Origin: Ustulina deusta | Lineage: Eukaryota > Ascomycota > Sordariomycetes > Xylariales > Xylariaceae | Length of the DNA: 64,000 bases | Direction of reading: 5' to 3' | Assembly: GCA_023159155.1 (NCBI GenBank) | Contig: JAJNNX010000014.1 | Span: 744,001-808,000, forward strand | Shown: piece by piece, positions 43,027 through 56,762 of the stretch | Numbering within the stretch: the first letter of the stretch is position 1 | How the letters are laid out: each line of letters starts with the position of its first letter | The notes under the pieces: model-generated | Databases searched by the model: none | What the model saw: the letters and a program-made list of their open reading frames with translations, nothing else | What the model was told of the DNA's origin: nothing | Made by a program: the position numbers and the translations under genes

Positions 43027-46000
43027 TATTTTAAGTTTATTAATTATTTATTAATAAATATTTAATAAATATATATTTTTTATTTTATTATAATTAATAA
43101 AATATAAATAAACTTTTTTTTAATTATATATTTTATAATATAAACTTAACTTTAATATAATTTTAATAAAACTTTTAATTTTTATATTATTTAAAAGTTA
43201 TTAATTTATAAAAAACTTAATTTTAAATAATTTTATTTTATTTTTAGTTTTTAAATAATTAAAATAATTTTAAATTTTAAATATAATTAGCTTTTTATTA
43301 TTAAATAATTTTAAAAAAAAATTTTTATAAAAAAAAAAAAATAAGTTTTAAACTTTTTTATAAATAATTTAAGCAAACTAATACTTAAAAAAAAACCTAA
43401 AAAAAACTAAAAATTAACACTTAAAAAAATAAAATTTAAACTAGAACTAAAATAATTTAAAATAAATAATATATTTAAAAATATATTAAAAAATATTATA
43501 GCTATATAAACTTATAACTTTATATTAATTCTAATAAAACTTTTTTAATAAATAAATAAAATAAAATATTAATTTTTTAATATATTTATTTTAATATTAT
43601 TAAAAAATAACTATAATTTAATAATAAAAAATATATTTAAAAATATTAATTTTAAATTTTTTAGTTTTATTATTTTATTTGTTTTTTATTTTATTAGCTT
43701 ATTTTTTAATGCTTTAAACTTTATTTATATTAAAAAAACTAAAATATAAAAAATTAATTTTAATAAATTTATAAAAAATAAAGTTTTATTTAATAATTGA
43801 ATTTATAAACTAATAAAAAAGCTAAATAAAATTATTAAATTAATATATAATACTAAATAAATTTATAAAAATTATTAAAAAATTAAATTTATTAATTTAA
43901 TTAAACAAAAATCTAACTTAAATAATTAAATTTTTAGCAAATTTGCTTATTAATTTTTAATTAATTTTAAAATAATTAAAATAAATACTAATTATAAAAA
44001 AAAAAAGCTTATTAAAATAATAAAACTTGTTTTATTTATAATAAAAAAAAGTATTTATTAATTAATTATTTTAATTAAAAATTTAAAGTTTTAAATATTT
44101 AATTAGCAAAAAAAATCTATAATAAAAATAGCTCTAATAGTTTATTTAACTTAAAAATTAAGTAAAACTAATAAAAAAAAATTTTATTAGTTTTTTTATT
44201 TATTTTAATTAAAATATATAGCTAAAATAAATTAATTATTTTTAAATTAATTATTTAATTATAAATTAATAGTATTAAAATAAAAACTTTAGTTTTATAT
44301 AATATTAAAGCTTATATTTTTTTAATAATTAGCTATAAGTTTATATAATAAATTAAGTAATAATTAAAAATAAAAATAATTTGTTTAGCTAAACTTTCAA
44401 AGTTTTATAACTATTAAAATAAAATAATTAGTAAAGTTTATAAATATTTAATATATATTATAAAAATTAATAATTAATAATTTAGAAATAAAATATTTTA
44501 ATAAAAACTTAAAATTAATAATTAATTTAACTAAATAATTTATTTTTATTAGTTTAATTTTTATTAAATTTTTTAATTATAAATAATAAAATATAAACTT
44601 AAAAATATAAAAAAATATTATTAAATATTAAAATAATTTTTTAAAAATAAAATAATTATTTTAAAAATAACTAAAACTAAAAAAACCTAAAAAAAACCTA
44701 AAATTTTTAAACTTAAAACAAAAAAAGTTTATATAATAATTTAAAAAAAAAAAAACCTAAATTACTATTAAAAAAATTATATAAAACTTTTAAAATTATT
44801 TTTATTAAAATAAATAAAAGCAACTAGCTAAAAAAACTTTAAAAAAACTTATTATAATTAAGTTTATAACAATTAAAAATAATTATATTAAATTAACTAA
44901 ATAGTACTATAAAAGACTTTTAATAATAAACTAATCTTATTTTTTAAAAAAAAAACTTTAAATATATAAAGTTAATATAAAGTTTTTTATTTTTTTAGCT
45001 ATTATATTTAAAAAGATTTTTTTTAAAAAAAAAATTTAAAATTTTGCTATTATTATAACTAAAATTTAATATAGTACTAAAACTTAATAATAAAAAATAT
45101 ACTTTTAAGCTTTATTAATATTAAATATTTATATAATTTATTTTATTTAAAAAAAATTTATAAATAAACTATTAATTATAAATTTTATTAAATAAAATAT
45201 AAATTTAAACGTTATTTTTATTTTATTTATACTTAAATTTAAATAAATTAAATATAAATTTATAATCAATTATTAAAAAAAAAATATTTTAACAAAAAGT
45301 TTTATTATTTAGTTTAAAAATAAAACTTGTTTAGTAGTAAGTTTTTATTAATATATAAATTTATAAATATTTATATAAATAATATTTTGATTTATTTTAA
45401 AACTAAAAAATAATATTAAACTTATTATAAAAAAATAATTTATTATTTATGTTAAGCTAAATATTAAAAAAATATTAAAAAGTTTTATTTTAATATATTT
45501 ATTATTAATTATTTAAAAATAATTATAAAAACTAAAATAAAAATTAGAATTAACTTTAAAAAAATTTAAATAATTCTAAATTAAAACTTTAATAATTTAA
45601 AAAATACTAAATTAATCTAGTTATTTTTTAAGTTTTATAATTATATTTATATATTTATTGATTATATTAGTAAAATTACTGCTTTTTTAAATTAATTACT
45701 AAAAAAAAATAAACTTTTAAATATATAAAACTACTAGTATATAAAATATTTGTTTTAGTTTTTTTTAAGCCCGGTTAACTAATATAAATAAAAATAAATA
45801 TTTTATATAATATAATAAAAAAAATTATTTAGTAATAATAAAAAAATATAACCTAAAAACTTATAAAATATTTTTTTAAAATAATAATATTAATTAAATA
45901 AACTTATTTAATTTAAAACTATAAATTTTTAGTAATAATATAAATTTTAAAATATTATTATTTAGAATTTTTTAAAACTAAGTTTTTTATAATAACTAAT

Positions 46001-47771
46001 TATTAAGCTTTATTATATTTTTTAAATAAATAGATTTTATTAATATAATAAATATATTAAGCTAATTTTTTATTAAACTTTAATATTATTTTTTAATATT
46101 AACTAAAATAAAAAAATATAGTAGTTAATATTTTATTTAAAAAAATAACTAAACTTTTTATAATTAAAACTAAAAAAACAAAAAAAAAACAATAGTATTA
46201 GTTCTATTTAATAAAATATTAAATTTTATATTAATTATAAACTTTTTACTTAATATTTTTTAAAAAACTAATTTAATAAACTTAATTAAATAAAAAAATT
46301 AGTTATAAAATCTAAAAAATAAAAATAAAAAGCTATATATATTTAAGGTTATTTTAAATAAAAAATTTTTTTTTATATAGTTTTAATTTAAAAAGTTTAT
46401 ATATTTTTAATTATTATATATTAAAGTTAATATAAAATAATTAAAATATTAAATTAAAAATATTATTAGTTTTATTTAAAATATAATTATAAATAATATA
46501 TATATAATTATTATAACTATAAAAAAAATAAAATACTATAAAATAAAATTTTTAGCTTTTTTTATTTATTGTTTATATTAGTTATAGTATAGCAATATAT
46601 AGTAATAAATAATAAAAATATATTATTTAACTAATAAAATTATAATTATATATAAATATTTATTAATAAGTTTAGCTGTTTAATTATAACTTTATTTAGT
46701 AAAAAAATAAATATTATAAAATTATTAGCTATATAATATTATATAAATTTATATAAATTTTTTAATATATTAAATATATAAATATTAAATAATATAGAAC
46801 TATTTATTTTTAAATTTATAGTAATAATTAATAGTTTTATAAGTACTTAGTACTGTTTTAGTAGTACTTATTATTTTTAAACCTAAAGAATAATAAAATT
46901 AACTAATTAAAAACTAAACTAATAACTTTATTTTTATATTAATAAATATTAAAATAATTAAAATATTTATTTTTTTAATTTAAACTTTATATATAATTTT
47001 TTTTAATATTTATTAATTAATATATTATTACTAAAAATAGCCATAAAAATTAAAATATAAAACTTTTTAATAATAAATATTAGTAAAACTATTATAAATT
47101 TTAATATTAAGCAATAAACGTTTAAACTAGTTTATTAAATTTAAAACGTTTAAAAAATAATATATAATATAGCAACTTTTGTATAAAAATAATATAAGCT
47201 ATAAGTTAATAAAAAAAATATTTAATAAATTTTAAAATAAAAAATAAAATTTTTCTAAAAAAGAAAAGCTTTATAACATAAGTACTAATTATTAGATTAG
47301 ATTCTTAGTTAGTTAAACTTTTTAAAATCCTAAAAAAATAAAAATTTAGTTATATTTTTGATTTATTTAATTTTTATAAAATAAAAAACCTATTTTATAC
47401 TAACCAATTATAAAAAGCAAGCAATAATTTTTTATTTTAATAAATCTAATTATTACTTTTAACTAAAAATATTAATAATAAAGCAAAATTTAGAATTAAA
47501 CAAATTAAATAATTAAAAATATATAAAAAAAACAAAAAGCTATAATTTTAATAATATTTAATATATAGCTTAAAATTTTAAAAATATACTAATTAAGCTT
47601 AACTAATTTTATAAAACTTATAAAAATAAATATACGTAGCAATAGCTAACAAATTTACAAATAATTATAAAAATAATAATAAAGCAATATAATATAAAAA
47701 AACTATATAAACCTAACATTATTAATAACTTTAAATTAAAACTATATTTAAACTTTTAGTTTTAAAAAAAA

Positions 47772-48011
47772 GTAGTATAATAGTTAGTATAATTTTAGCA
47801 AGAGTTATAAGAACTTTAAACCTATATAGCAATAAAATAAAAAGTTTATGTACGGACTAACTTATAACCTTGCAGCTATATATATAGAGTTTATATTTAT
47901 TTACTTTATAAACTCTGACTTTTTTTTTTTTTTTTTTTTTTTTTAGCTTAGAGTCTTTGTTTATCGTATTAATAAACTAGCTACAGAAGCTTTACTTAAC
48001 TAATTGTAATA
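47772..48011 (+). repeat. 3' LTR of element G1
   Basis: It is the second copy of the 240-base repeat, slightly less degraded (for example TATGTACGGACTAAC and CCTTGCAGC are kept). It carries a 28-base T-run at about 47920-47945. Confidence 0.75.
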
Positions 48012-48677
48012 GTAATACTATTTTATTACTAAAAATTATTAAAAAAATATAAGTAACAGCTAAAATATAGCTAAAAAATATCTAATTATTATTATTTTTA
48101 AAATATATTATATTTAAAAATAAAAATATTGCTTATAAAGTTTAGCTAATATTTATACTAATTAATTAATTTAAAATATTTAAATATTAGCTTAAACCAA
48201 GCTAAATAAAAATTATAATACTTATAAAAAACTAAAATTCATAATATATAACTTAGAAATTAGCTAAGTACTACTTTTTTTTTAATAATTTATTATAAAA
48301 GCTATTTTTTATAAAAACTAATAAAGCTTTTAATTAAAAAGCCAAAAAGTTTATAATTTTAAAAATATATATTAAATTATTAAAAATTAAACTAGCTAAA
48401 AAGATTATATTATAACATAAGTTAGTTAAATTGCTACTTAGTTATTGTTTTATTTATATAACTTATATATAGCAAGTTAAACAAAAATTACAATAGCGAA
48501 TGCTATATATAAATAAAGCTAGGAACAAAAATATATTAAAAACAAAAAAAATAAAAACTAAAAATATAATTAAGGTTAGAACGTTTTAATATTTAATAAA
48601 AATACTAAGGTTGGCTGTAAATACTATGTCATGCTATAAATAATAGTTTTAAAAGTTGGTGGGTGGCTATTTTGGTG

Positions 48678-48719
48678 GCTGGGTCGCGATGGGGTGGTTT
48701 GTAAGGGGGGGTGTTAGCT
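48678..48719 (-). repeat. Terminal inverted repeat, right (42 bp)
   Basis: This is the inverted partner of 41695-41736, followed directly by TA. It lies in a GC-bearing island that has largely escaped RIP. Confidence 0.85.
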
Positions 48720-48755
48720 TAGCCTTTGCTTTCAACAACCCGGGGTTGGCGGCTG

Positions 48756-50524
48756 TTGGATTAAGTGGTGGCTAAGTGGTGATGTGAGCCACATAGTGGC
48801 TAGTAAGAGGTGCCCTTATAAAGGGTATGCCCTTAGCAAATAAAGCGTTATATAACAAAATAAATAGATCTATACCTAGCTATATAAGGGATATATATAT
48901 ATATATAGGGTATAAAATACACCTATATAGACCTATAATAACCATAATATAATAGACCTTTTATAAATAATACGTAGCAAAATCGCTAGTATTAAATCTA
49001 ATAATTAAAAGTTTTATTAATACTTTATATTCTATTACAAATACTATATATATATATTGCTAACAAGCTCTTTACTAGCATATATATTAGCCGGTAATCT
49101 ATTCGAAATACTTTATCGCAAGCACTACAAAAGCTAACAGCAAGCGCTTTTTTTTATTAAAATGATTCAAAAACGTAAAATAATTTTATTGCAAGCGCTA
49201 TAAATATTAATAGCAAGCGCTCTTTCTAACGCAATCGAACTAAAACGCAAAATATATATATATAAAATATATGCTAGCAAGCTTTTTAATAATAAAACTA
49301 GAACACTATTAATTTTTTTATTATATATATAATAGTAAACGCTTGTGCTAAACATTACAATCTTATTAAATCTAGCAATCCTTTTAGTTCTAGTTATATG
49401 TTTGCTATAATAACTATAATAACTAACTTTAATTTATTTAATAATTTCTTATTATAAAAAAAAGATTTTATTACTAATATTTATAGCTATAACTTATAAA
49501 ATTATATAATACTTATAAATCAAGGTCTATAGCTTATAGTATTAAAAGCGCTAGCAATTAACAAATTCTTTTTAAACTTAAATATTGATTTTTTTACTAC
49601 TATATATATAAATCTTATTACTACTAAAAAACGTTTATATTAATATACTAAATAATATTATAATATAGCTTTTAAATACTATAATACCTACTGTATTAAA
49701 GTGACTAAGTTTGCTAAATAAATATAAAAAATAGTCCATCCTAACTACTAATTAACTTATATAAAAGCAATCCAAACTATTAATTAATAATATAATAATT
49801 TAAAAAAACTTAGTAATATAACATAAGTAGTTCTAAAGTTTAAATATAAATATAAATATATAATATTTATTAATATATTAACTAGAAAATATATTATAAA
49901 CTTTATTAAATAGACTAATATATAGCTAAATAAAGTTACTAAAGTTTATACTAGAAAGTTTAAAATAAATACTTTTAAGCTAGTTACTAATTTAGAAAAG
50001 ACTTTCCGAAATTCTTATTTAGACTAGATTATATTGTTTAAGTTTATATATTATATTACTATAATAAATAATATTTTAAAATATTAGACTATAATTACTA
50101 AGCTATATTAAAAAGCTAATATATAAAACTTTTTAAAAATTACTAAAAAGAACATCTAGTTAATATTTATTACTAAAAGCAAACTGCCTAAAGAGCCCAA
50201 AAAGCTTAAAAAGTTTAAAAAATCTAGTACTAATAACAATAGTAACAAAAAAAAACAATTGTAAAGATAGCAAGCCTATTAGCCACCTTAAATCTAATTA
50301 TAACAACAAGAATAGTAATAATAAAAATAATAAGCTTATTAGCTACTTTAAATCTGATTATAATAATAAAAATAATAATAGTAAAAATAGTAAGCCTACT
50401 AACTACCTAAAATTTAACTACAATAGTAATAGTAAAAATAATAAGCCTATTAATTATTTTAAATTTAATTATTTATTTAAAAGTAATAAATAATAGTTTA
50501 ACAGTAATAAAAAAAGCCCTAAAT
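48756..50524 (+). mobile_element. Probable 5' part of a Copia-type LTR element, interrupted
   Basis: At 48756 a sequence begins TGTTGGATTAAGTGG, a common start of Copia LTRs, with a CCCTTATAAAGGG promoter-like block at about 48813-48825. After AT-rich DNA with GCAAGCGC words (49105-49220), a gag-like frame can be read through stops from about 49690 to 50510 on the plus strand (KPKEPKKLKKFKK near 50175). It ends where the Gypsy LTR at 50525 starts. I infer that the Gypsy insertion cut this element. The family call is weak. Confidence 0.4.
50262..50480 (+). repeat. Tandem repeat, 3-4 units of about 60-69 bases, in gag-like region
   Basis: Units begin AAGCCTATTAGCCACCTTAA and run through blocks of Asn/Lys codons. 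Read as protein they give KPISHLKSNYNNKN, KLISYFKSDYNNKN, KPTNYLKFNYN and KPINYFKFNY. Before RIP the unit was probably richer in Asp, Glu and Ser. Such repeats can expand by slippage in gag tails. Confidence 0.65.
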
Positions 50525-50794
50525 ATTACGCGTTAGGCAATCATAGAAAGCAAGGCTTTATTTTAAAAGCGAACTTTGCATTAAAATCTAAGTATAAAAA
50601 AGAAAAAGGCTAATTTTACAAAAGTACGTTGCAAGTTCTTTATAGGTAGATTAGTAAAAAGTATAAGCAGCTATTAAGTAATTGCTAGGTGCTAGCCAGG
50701 TATAAGTTATATAACCTAAAAATTAAAAATTGTAGTTTATATAGTTTATAGGTTGCAGTTATACTACTAGCTACTAGCTACTATACTATAACTA
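50525..50794 (-). repeat. 3' LTR of element G2
   Basis: About 270 bases, reverse complement of the LTRs at 56493 and 62969. It is the least degraded copy (ACGCGTTAGGCAATC, AAGTACGTTGCAAG and TGCTAGGTGCTAGCCAGG are kept). Confidence 0.75.
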
Positions 50795-53700
50795 CTTTTT
50801 TTATAAAAAAAAAAGATACGTTTGTATATACTTAAATAAATGCTTTTTAGCTAAAAAAAAAAATAGCTTTAAATATTTATTTATTAATTTTAATCCGGGC
50901 CCTTATTTTATTACATTATTAAACAAGTTTTTTTATATATAACATTAAAAAATTTTGTTATATTATAATTTAAATATAAAATTATTTTATATATTTTTTT
51001 ATTAAAACTTTTTTATATTTTTTAATATAGCTTTATTATTATTAAAGTATGCTTTATTAAATTTGTTATTTTTTATAGCTTTTAGTTATTTTTTTAATTT
51101 TATTAGCAGCTCTACTAATTTAAAGTTTTTATTATAGAACTTTTTTAGTACTTTTATACTATTTTTAAAATTTTTTGCTAAATATTATTTATTATTAATA
51201 TTTTAGCTTTTTTAATTAATTTAGTATTATAGTTTTTTATAATATATTTTTAAAGTTTTTATTTTTTTTATTACAAACTTTTTTTTACTTTTTAGTTTAA
51301 TTATTTTATTTTTTAAATTTTTTATTTTTTGCTTTAGCAATAAGTTATTAAAGTATTTTTATAATTTATTAACATAATATTTATTTATAGCTTACTAAAA
51401 AAAAATATTTTAAATATAAAAGTATTATTAATAGATGCTAAAATTTTAAATATTTGTTATATTATTAAATAGTTAAACTTATTAAATAAGCGGTTTATTT
51501 TTTAGTTTTATTGTTTTTTTAATATAAATATATAATTTTTTATATTAAAGTTAAGATTTTTATAACTTTTATTAGCTTGCTATATTATATAATCTTATAT
51601 ATTTTATAAATATAACTTAGCTATATTAATAAACTAGATTATTTTTTTAGCCCTTTTTTATATATTTTTTTTAGGGCTTTTTTTTATACTAATAATTTGT
51701 TTATTTTTTTTTAGCTGTTTTATTCTTTTAATTAAAATAAAATAGTATTAAAAATCCTATTTTTATTTTATAAAGCGCTAAACCTATAGATTTATATAAT
51801 AAAACTACTTATATATAGTCTATAATAAATATTTTTTTGAACTAATCATCCTAATAATAGTTTATATAAAGTTTTAACTTTTAATTAAAATATTTATTTA
51901 TAATTTTTGTTTGTTTTACTATTTTATAATATTTTGCTAAAGCTAAAATATAAGTTATACTTATTAGTTTATATAGTTTGTTTATAAATATAAATATAAA
52001 TTATAGTTTTTTATTTAAAATAATTATTATAAATATTTTAAATACTTTAAAAAAGCTTTTATCATATATATAAATTATATTTTTAAATATAACTTATATT
52101 ATATAAAGGATTATTTATGCTTGTTTATTTAATTAGTTAATTATTACTAATATATTATTATAACTATATTAATTTATAAATATTTATTTAAAATCTATTA
52201 CTAAGTGTTTTTATATTTTATTAAATATTAAGAATAGGTATAACTTGCTAAAGGTTTTATTTTTTAGCACTTTAGCCGGGCAGCATCCTAAGCAATTAGT
52301 TATATATATATTATAATTTTTTATTATTTTTAGCTACTAATATTATTAAATAACTAGTTGTTTTTTTTTTTTTTCTCAAGTATATAATTAGTATTCTATT
52401 ATATATTTTTCTAATTAGTTATATATATAAATATAAAACATCTAAAACAACTAATCTATTTTTAAAAATTATAAATCCTTTTTTAATAACTTATAAATTA
52501 TTTTTTATGCTTATTTTAGCTTTTTGTTAGTAAATTTTTATATTAAAATCTATTTTATTTTTATATAAAATATAGTTTATTAATTAAATATTTTTTAGTT
52601 ATTCTAGGTTAATATAAAGTTATATTTTATATAATATTATAATATTATTTTTTTAAAATAAAAAAATACTATATATAAGTTTAAACAAAGTTATATGCTT
52701 ATATATATATATTTTTTTAATCTATATTTATAGATCTTTTTATTTATAAAATATTATATTTATTACTATATTTTTTTTTAAGTTAATAAATAATTAAAAA
52801 ATTATATTTAAAAAATAAAAATGTTTATCTAGCTTATTTTAAATTAAAATATTATTTTTTGCTAAAATATTTTAATATTTTATAATTTATAAGAACTAAA
52901 AAACAATTATAATTACTAATTAGTTCGGCTTACTATTTTTTAAATATTAGGGCTACTATTAATATTTTTTTATTATAAATACTATAGTTTAATTTAATAT
53001 TATATATAGTTTTAAAATAAAATATAATAAAATATTATTTATTACTATATAACTAAAATATAGTTTTTGCTATTATACTATTAAAAATGTTTATTTTTAT
53101 TTTAATAAATAGCTTATAATTAAAATGCTTAAAAATAAAAATTAATATAAAGATTTTTTTTAATTTTTAAAAAGCTTTTTTATACTATTTAGTTTATTTA
53201 AATAATATTTTTTTTTATTAAGTAATTAAAAAAAGCTACTATTTTATTATAATTTTTTATAAATTTTTAATAAAAATTATAAAAACTTAAAAAAAATTAA
53301 ACTTTTTTTATAATTATAAATATTTTTTAGTTATATATTATAATAATTTTAGCTAAGTTAACCTATATATTTTTAATACTAATAATATATTTAAAAAACT
53401 TAGTTTTAGTTATTTAAAATTTTAATTCTTTTAAGGTCCGTTTATAAGCTAGCAGATCGCAATTAAATAAAAACTTTTTTTATATATACCTAATATTTTT
53501 TTAGGTTATTAAAATAAATAAAAATATTATTTATATAAGTGCTACAAAAATTATTTAAATAATTAAACAAAATATTATTAATATATTTTTAAAATATAAA
53601 AAAGCTATTAATAAAACTAAATAAAAAAATATAATAATAATATATATTATAATAAATATATTATAATAAATATAAAATATTATAAAAATTTTTTATTTTA

Positions 53701-56492
53701 AGTATATTTATATAGAATAAAAAGTTTGCTTTATATTAATTTTAATAAAAATTTTAGTTTTAAAAATATATAATAAGGTTTTTTTAATTAATAGTAAAAA
53801 ATATCTATTTTTTTTAATAATCTTGTTTAATTTGTAATAATTTATATAAAAGCAGAGTCTATTATAGGGTTTTTTTATAAATAAAATAAAAAATATAAAT
53901 AAAATATTATTTAGTTTAATAAATCTTTTATATAAATTATTAATAAAATACTTTTTTATAGTTTTTAATTTATTTAATAATATTTTATATAAAAAACTAT
54001 AATTTAAATTTTTTAAAAACTTTATATTTATAAATTTTATTTTATAGTTTATTTATAAGTAGTAAGATAATAAAATATTAAAATCTATTTGGTTAAAAAT
54101 ATAAAAAAAGTTATAATATTTTAAAGGTATAAGTTTTAGGGCTTTTTTTTTAAGTTTTTTATTTTTATTTTTAAAAAATAGTTCTTTTTTAAACTTATGT
54201 TTTTTAATTACCTTATTTATTTAATAAATATTAGTAATCTATATACTTTTATAAAAGTTATTTTTTTAAACTATTTTTTTAAATATTATAGCACTTATTA
54301 TAATATATTATAATTAATATTTATATTAACTAATATTATTATATTTTAGTTAATATATATTAATAGTATTAGACTACTAATAAAAAGATTTATATTTTTT
54401 AGACTTTTGTTTTTTTTGTTTTTTTTTATTTTTATTTTATTTTTATAAATAAACTTAGGTAGAAAAAAAAAATATTATATAGGTTTTTTTCTATTTTAGC
54501 AATATTCTTTATAGTTAGGTTATTTTTTTTTAAAATATTAATATAAGATTATTATATAGTATTATATATTTAGTTATATTAGTTTATAGCTTATTTTTTT
54601 TTTTTAGTGTTTTATATTTTTATATTATATGTTTATTTAAAAAAAAAAATATAATAATTATCCTTTAGTATTATTTATTACTAAATTATATTTATAGTTA
54701 AGTTTAGCTAATAAATCTAATAAAAATACTAGTTTATTTTATTAATAATTTAATAAAATATTATAAGTTTAAAATTATAGTTTACTAAAATAATATTATA
54801 TTATATATTTAATATAAATATAAAATTTTATTAAAAAATATAGCTTTAAATTTTTAAGTTAATTAATAATATTTATTTAATTAATTATTAATTTTTGTTA
54901 TTATAACTTATTATAAAATATAGCAGTATTTTTATTACAATAAATTATAATTATTATAGAACTTTTTTAATAAAACAAATATTTATAAATATATATAGTC
55001 TAGTTTTTATATTTTTAAAAAAATTATAAGTTATTAAAAATAGTTTATTACTACTTATAGTATAAATATATAAAAAAAGCTTTTTTTTTAAAAATTTATT
55101 TTTTATGTTTTTTTTTTATAATCTAAAAATATATTTTTTAAATAAAAATTTATTTTATTTAAAGTTATTTTTCTAATAGTTTAATATAGTTTTTATTAGA
55201 ACTATTTTTTAAAATAAGCATATTTAGTTTGTTATATTTTATAAATATAATATTTATTTAAGCTTTATAGTTAGTTGTTATACTAGTTTTTATTAAATAG
55301 TTTTTTAATATATATTTTTATTATTTATAATTAAAATATTTTTTTTTAAAAATTAGTTTTTTTATTTTATTATTATTAATTTTAAAGCTTTAGACTATAA
55401 GTATTATATTGCTTTTTATACCTATTTTATTTTTTTAGTTAGTATTATTATTTTTTTATTATTATTTTTAGCTATAATAAAAATTTATTTTTTAGTTTTA
55501 TAAGCTATTTTTTTTTAATTATTAATATTTAACTAATAAGCAATTTAAATAATATATTTTATATAAGTATTTAAATATAGTTTTATTATAAAAATAAATT
55601 AAAAGTTAATTTTTAAGTTTTTTTAATTTTTATTTTTATTAAAATATATTTTATTAGTAAATCGGACAAAGTTATTTTTAAACTTAAAAAACTTATTTAA
55701 AAACTTGCTTTTAAAAAACAACTTTTTTTATTTTTTTTTAAATTTAATAATTTTATTAATATTATAATAATTGTTTTAAAAATAAGTTAATAGTATTACA
55801 AAAGTTTTGATTTAATTTAAATAAATATTTTTAAAATAAAACTGCAAGTTTTTTATAGCTTTTTTTTTAAAATAAGATTTAATATTTATTATTTTTATAG
55901 TATTATTAGCAAACTAATCTTTATTAATAAAAAAATAGTTTTTTATACTTTTATATTATATTTTAAACTTAATTTTGTTTTTTATTATGTTATTATAAAA
56001 AATAGTTATATATATTTAAATAATTTTATAAAACATTTTTTTAGTTTATTCTAAATATAAAATTAACTAATATTAAATAATCAAATTTACTATATACTAA
56101 TTTATTTTTATTATTTAATTTTATAAACTATTATATTAAGCAATTATTATTTTAAGTTTGTTTAAAAATTAATTAATAGTTTACTGCTAGTTTATTTATT
56201 AAAAAATATTTATATAACAAGTCAAAAAACTAAAATTATTAAACTTAAACTTAATAAGTTATATTTAAAGATTTTTAATTAAAATCTTTTAATTAATATT
56301 TTTATTAATATTTAAATTAGTAAAATATTTGCTTTATTTAAAAAAACTTATTATATTATTTTTAGTTTTTTATAATAATTTATATAAATCTAAAGCATAT
56401 TAAATATTAATAATTATTATAATATTTTATAACTTAAATTTTTACTATAAAGCTTTTAAATAATTTAAGATAGTATTAAAAATAGCCTAGTT
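50525..56492 (-). mobile_element. Ty3/Gypsy chromovirus G2, minus strand, main part
   Basis: This is the 3' LTR plus most of the interior of a minus-strand element. Its interior is the inverted copy of element G3: landmarks at 50890, 53440 and 56480 align as reverse complements with 62870, 60380 and 57350. Reverse transcriptase therefore lies on the minus strand near 53.4-53.9 kb and the chromodomain end near 51.0-51.3 kb. The missing 5' part (leader and 5' LTR) is found at 63238-64000, beyond element G3. It is fully RIPed. Confidence 0.72.
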
Positions 56493-56762
56493 TAAGTTAC
56501 AGTATGGTAGCTAGTGGCCAGCAACGTGGCTACAACCCACAACCCACACAAACCGCAATCTTTAATTCCTAGGTTACATAACTTACACCTAGCTAGCACC
56601 TAGCAATTATTTAATACCTATTTATAATTCCTACTAATCTACTTATAAAAAACCTATAATATACCTTTATAAAATTAGTTTTTTTTTTTTATACTTAGAT
56701 TTTAATATAAAGTTCGCTTTTAAAATAAAGCCTTGCTTTCTATAATTACCTAATATATAATA
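56493..56762 (+). repeat. 5' LTR of element G3
   Basis: It begins TAAGTTACAGTATGG (probably TG originally) and ends TATAATA (CA originally). It keeps a GC-bearing core, GCCAGCAACGTGGCTACAA and ACACAAACCGCAATC. Confidence 0.75.

Larger units (their letters stand above)
42788..48011 (+). mobile_element. Ty3/Gypsy LTR retrotransposon, RIPed (element G1)
   Basis: Two direct repeats of about 240 bases (42788-43026 and 47772-48011) flank 4.7 kb. Reading through stop codons on the plus strand, reverse transcriptase text is visible near 45320-45420 (FINIYINNILIYFKTKK), where the catalytic YLDD box has become YINN at 45372-45383 by G-to-A changes. Downstream, near 45620-45810, text resembling the linker to RNase H follows. 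It is inserted inside the Fot1-like element. It cannot be functional. Confidence 0.75.
41695..48719. mobile_element. Fot1/pogo-like DNA transposon, RIPed, interrupted by a Gypsy element
   Basis: It is bounded by 42-bp terminal inverted repeats and flanked by TA dinucleotides (41693-41694 and 48720-48721), the target duplication of Tc1/mariner-type elements. Subtracting the inserted Gypsy element (42788-48011) leaves about 1.80 kb, the usual length of Fot1-type elements. The transposase frame is not readable after RIP, so orientation and exact family are unproven. Confidence 0.65.

Noticed and set aside
49167..49355. 62-codon minus-strand open frame in the AT-rich block
   Set aside because: Its composition follows the local AT bias and it has no start context or domain; probably chance.
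50262..50480. CRISPR-like or regulatory direct repeats
   Set aside because: Units have no constant spacer pattern, keep codon phase, and the organism is a eukaryote.
50516..50640. Apparent zinc-knuckle-like reading in the LTR
   Set aside because: Cys spacing does not fit a CCHC knuckle, and the same sequence recurs four times as an LTR in both orientations.
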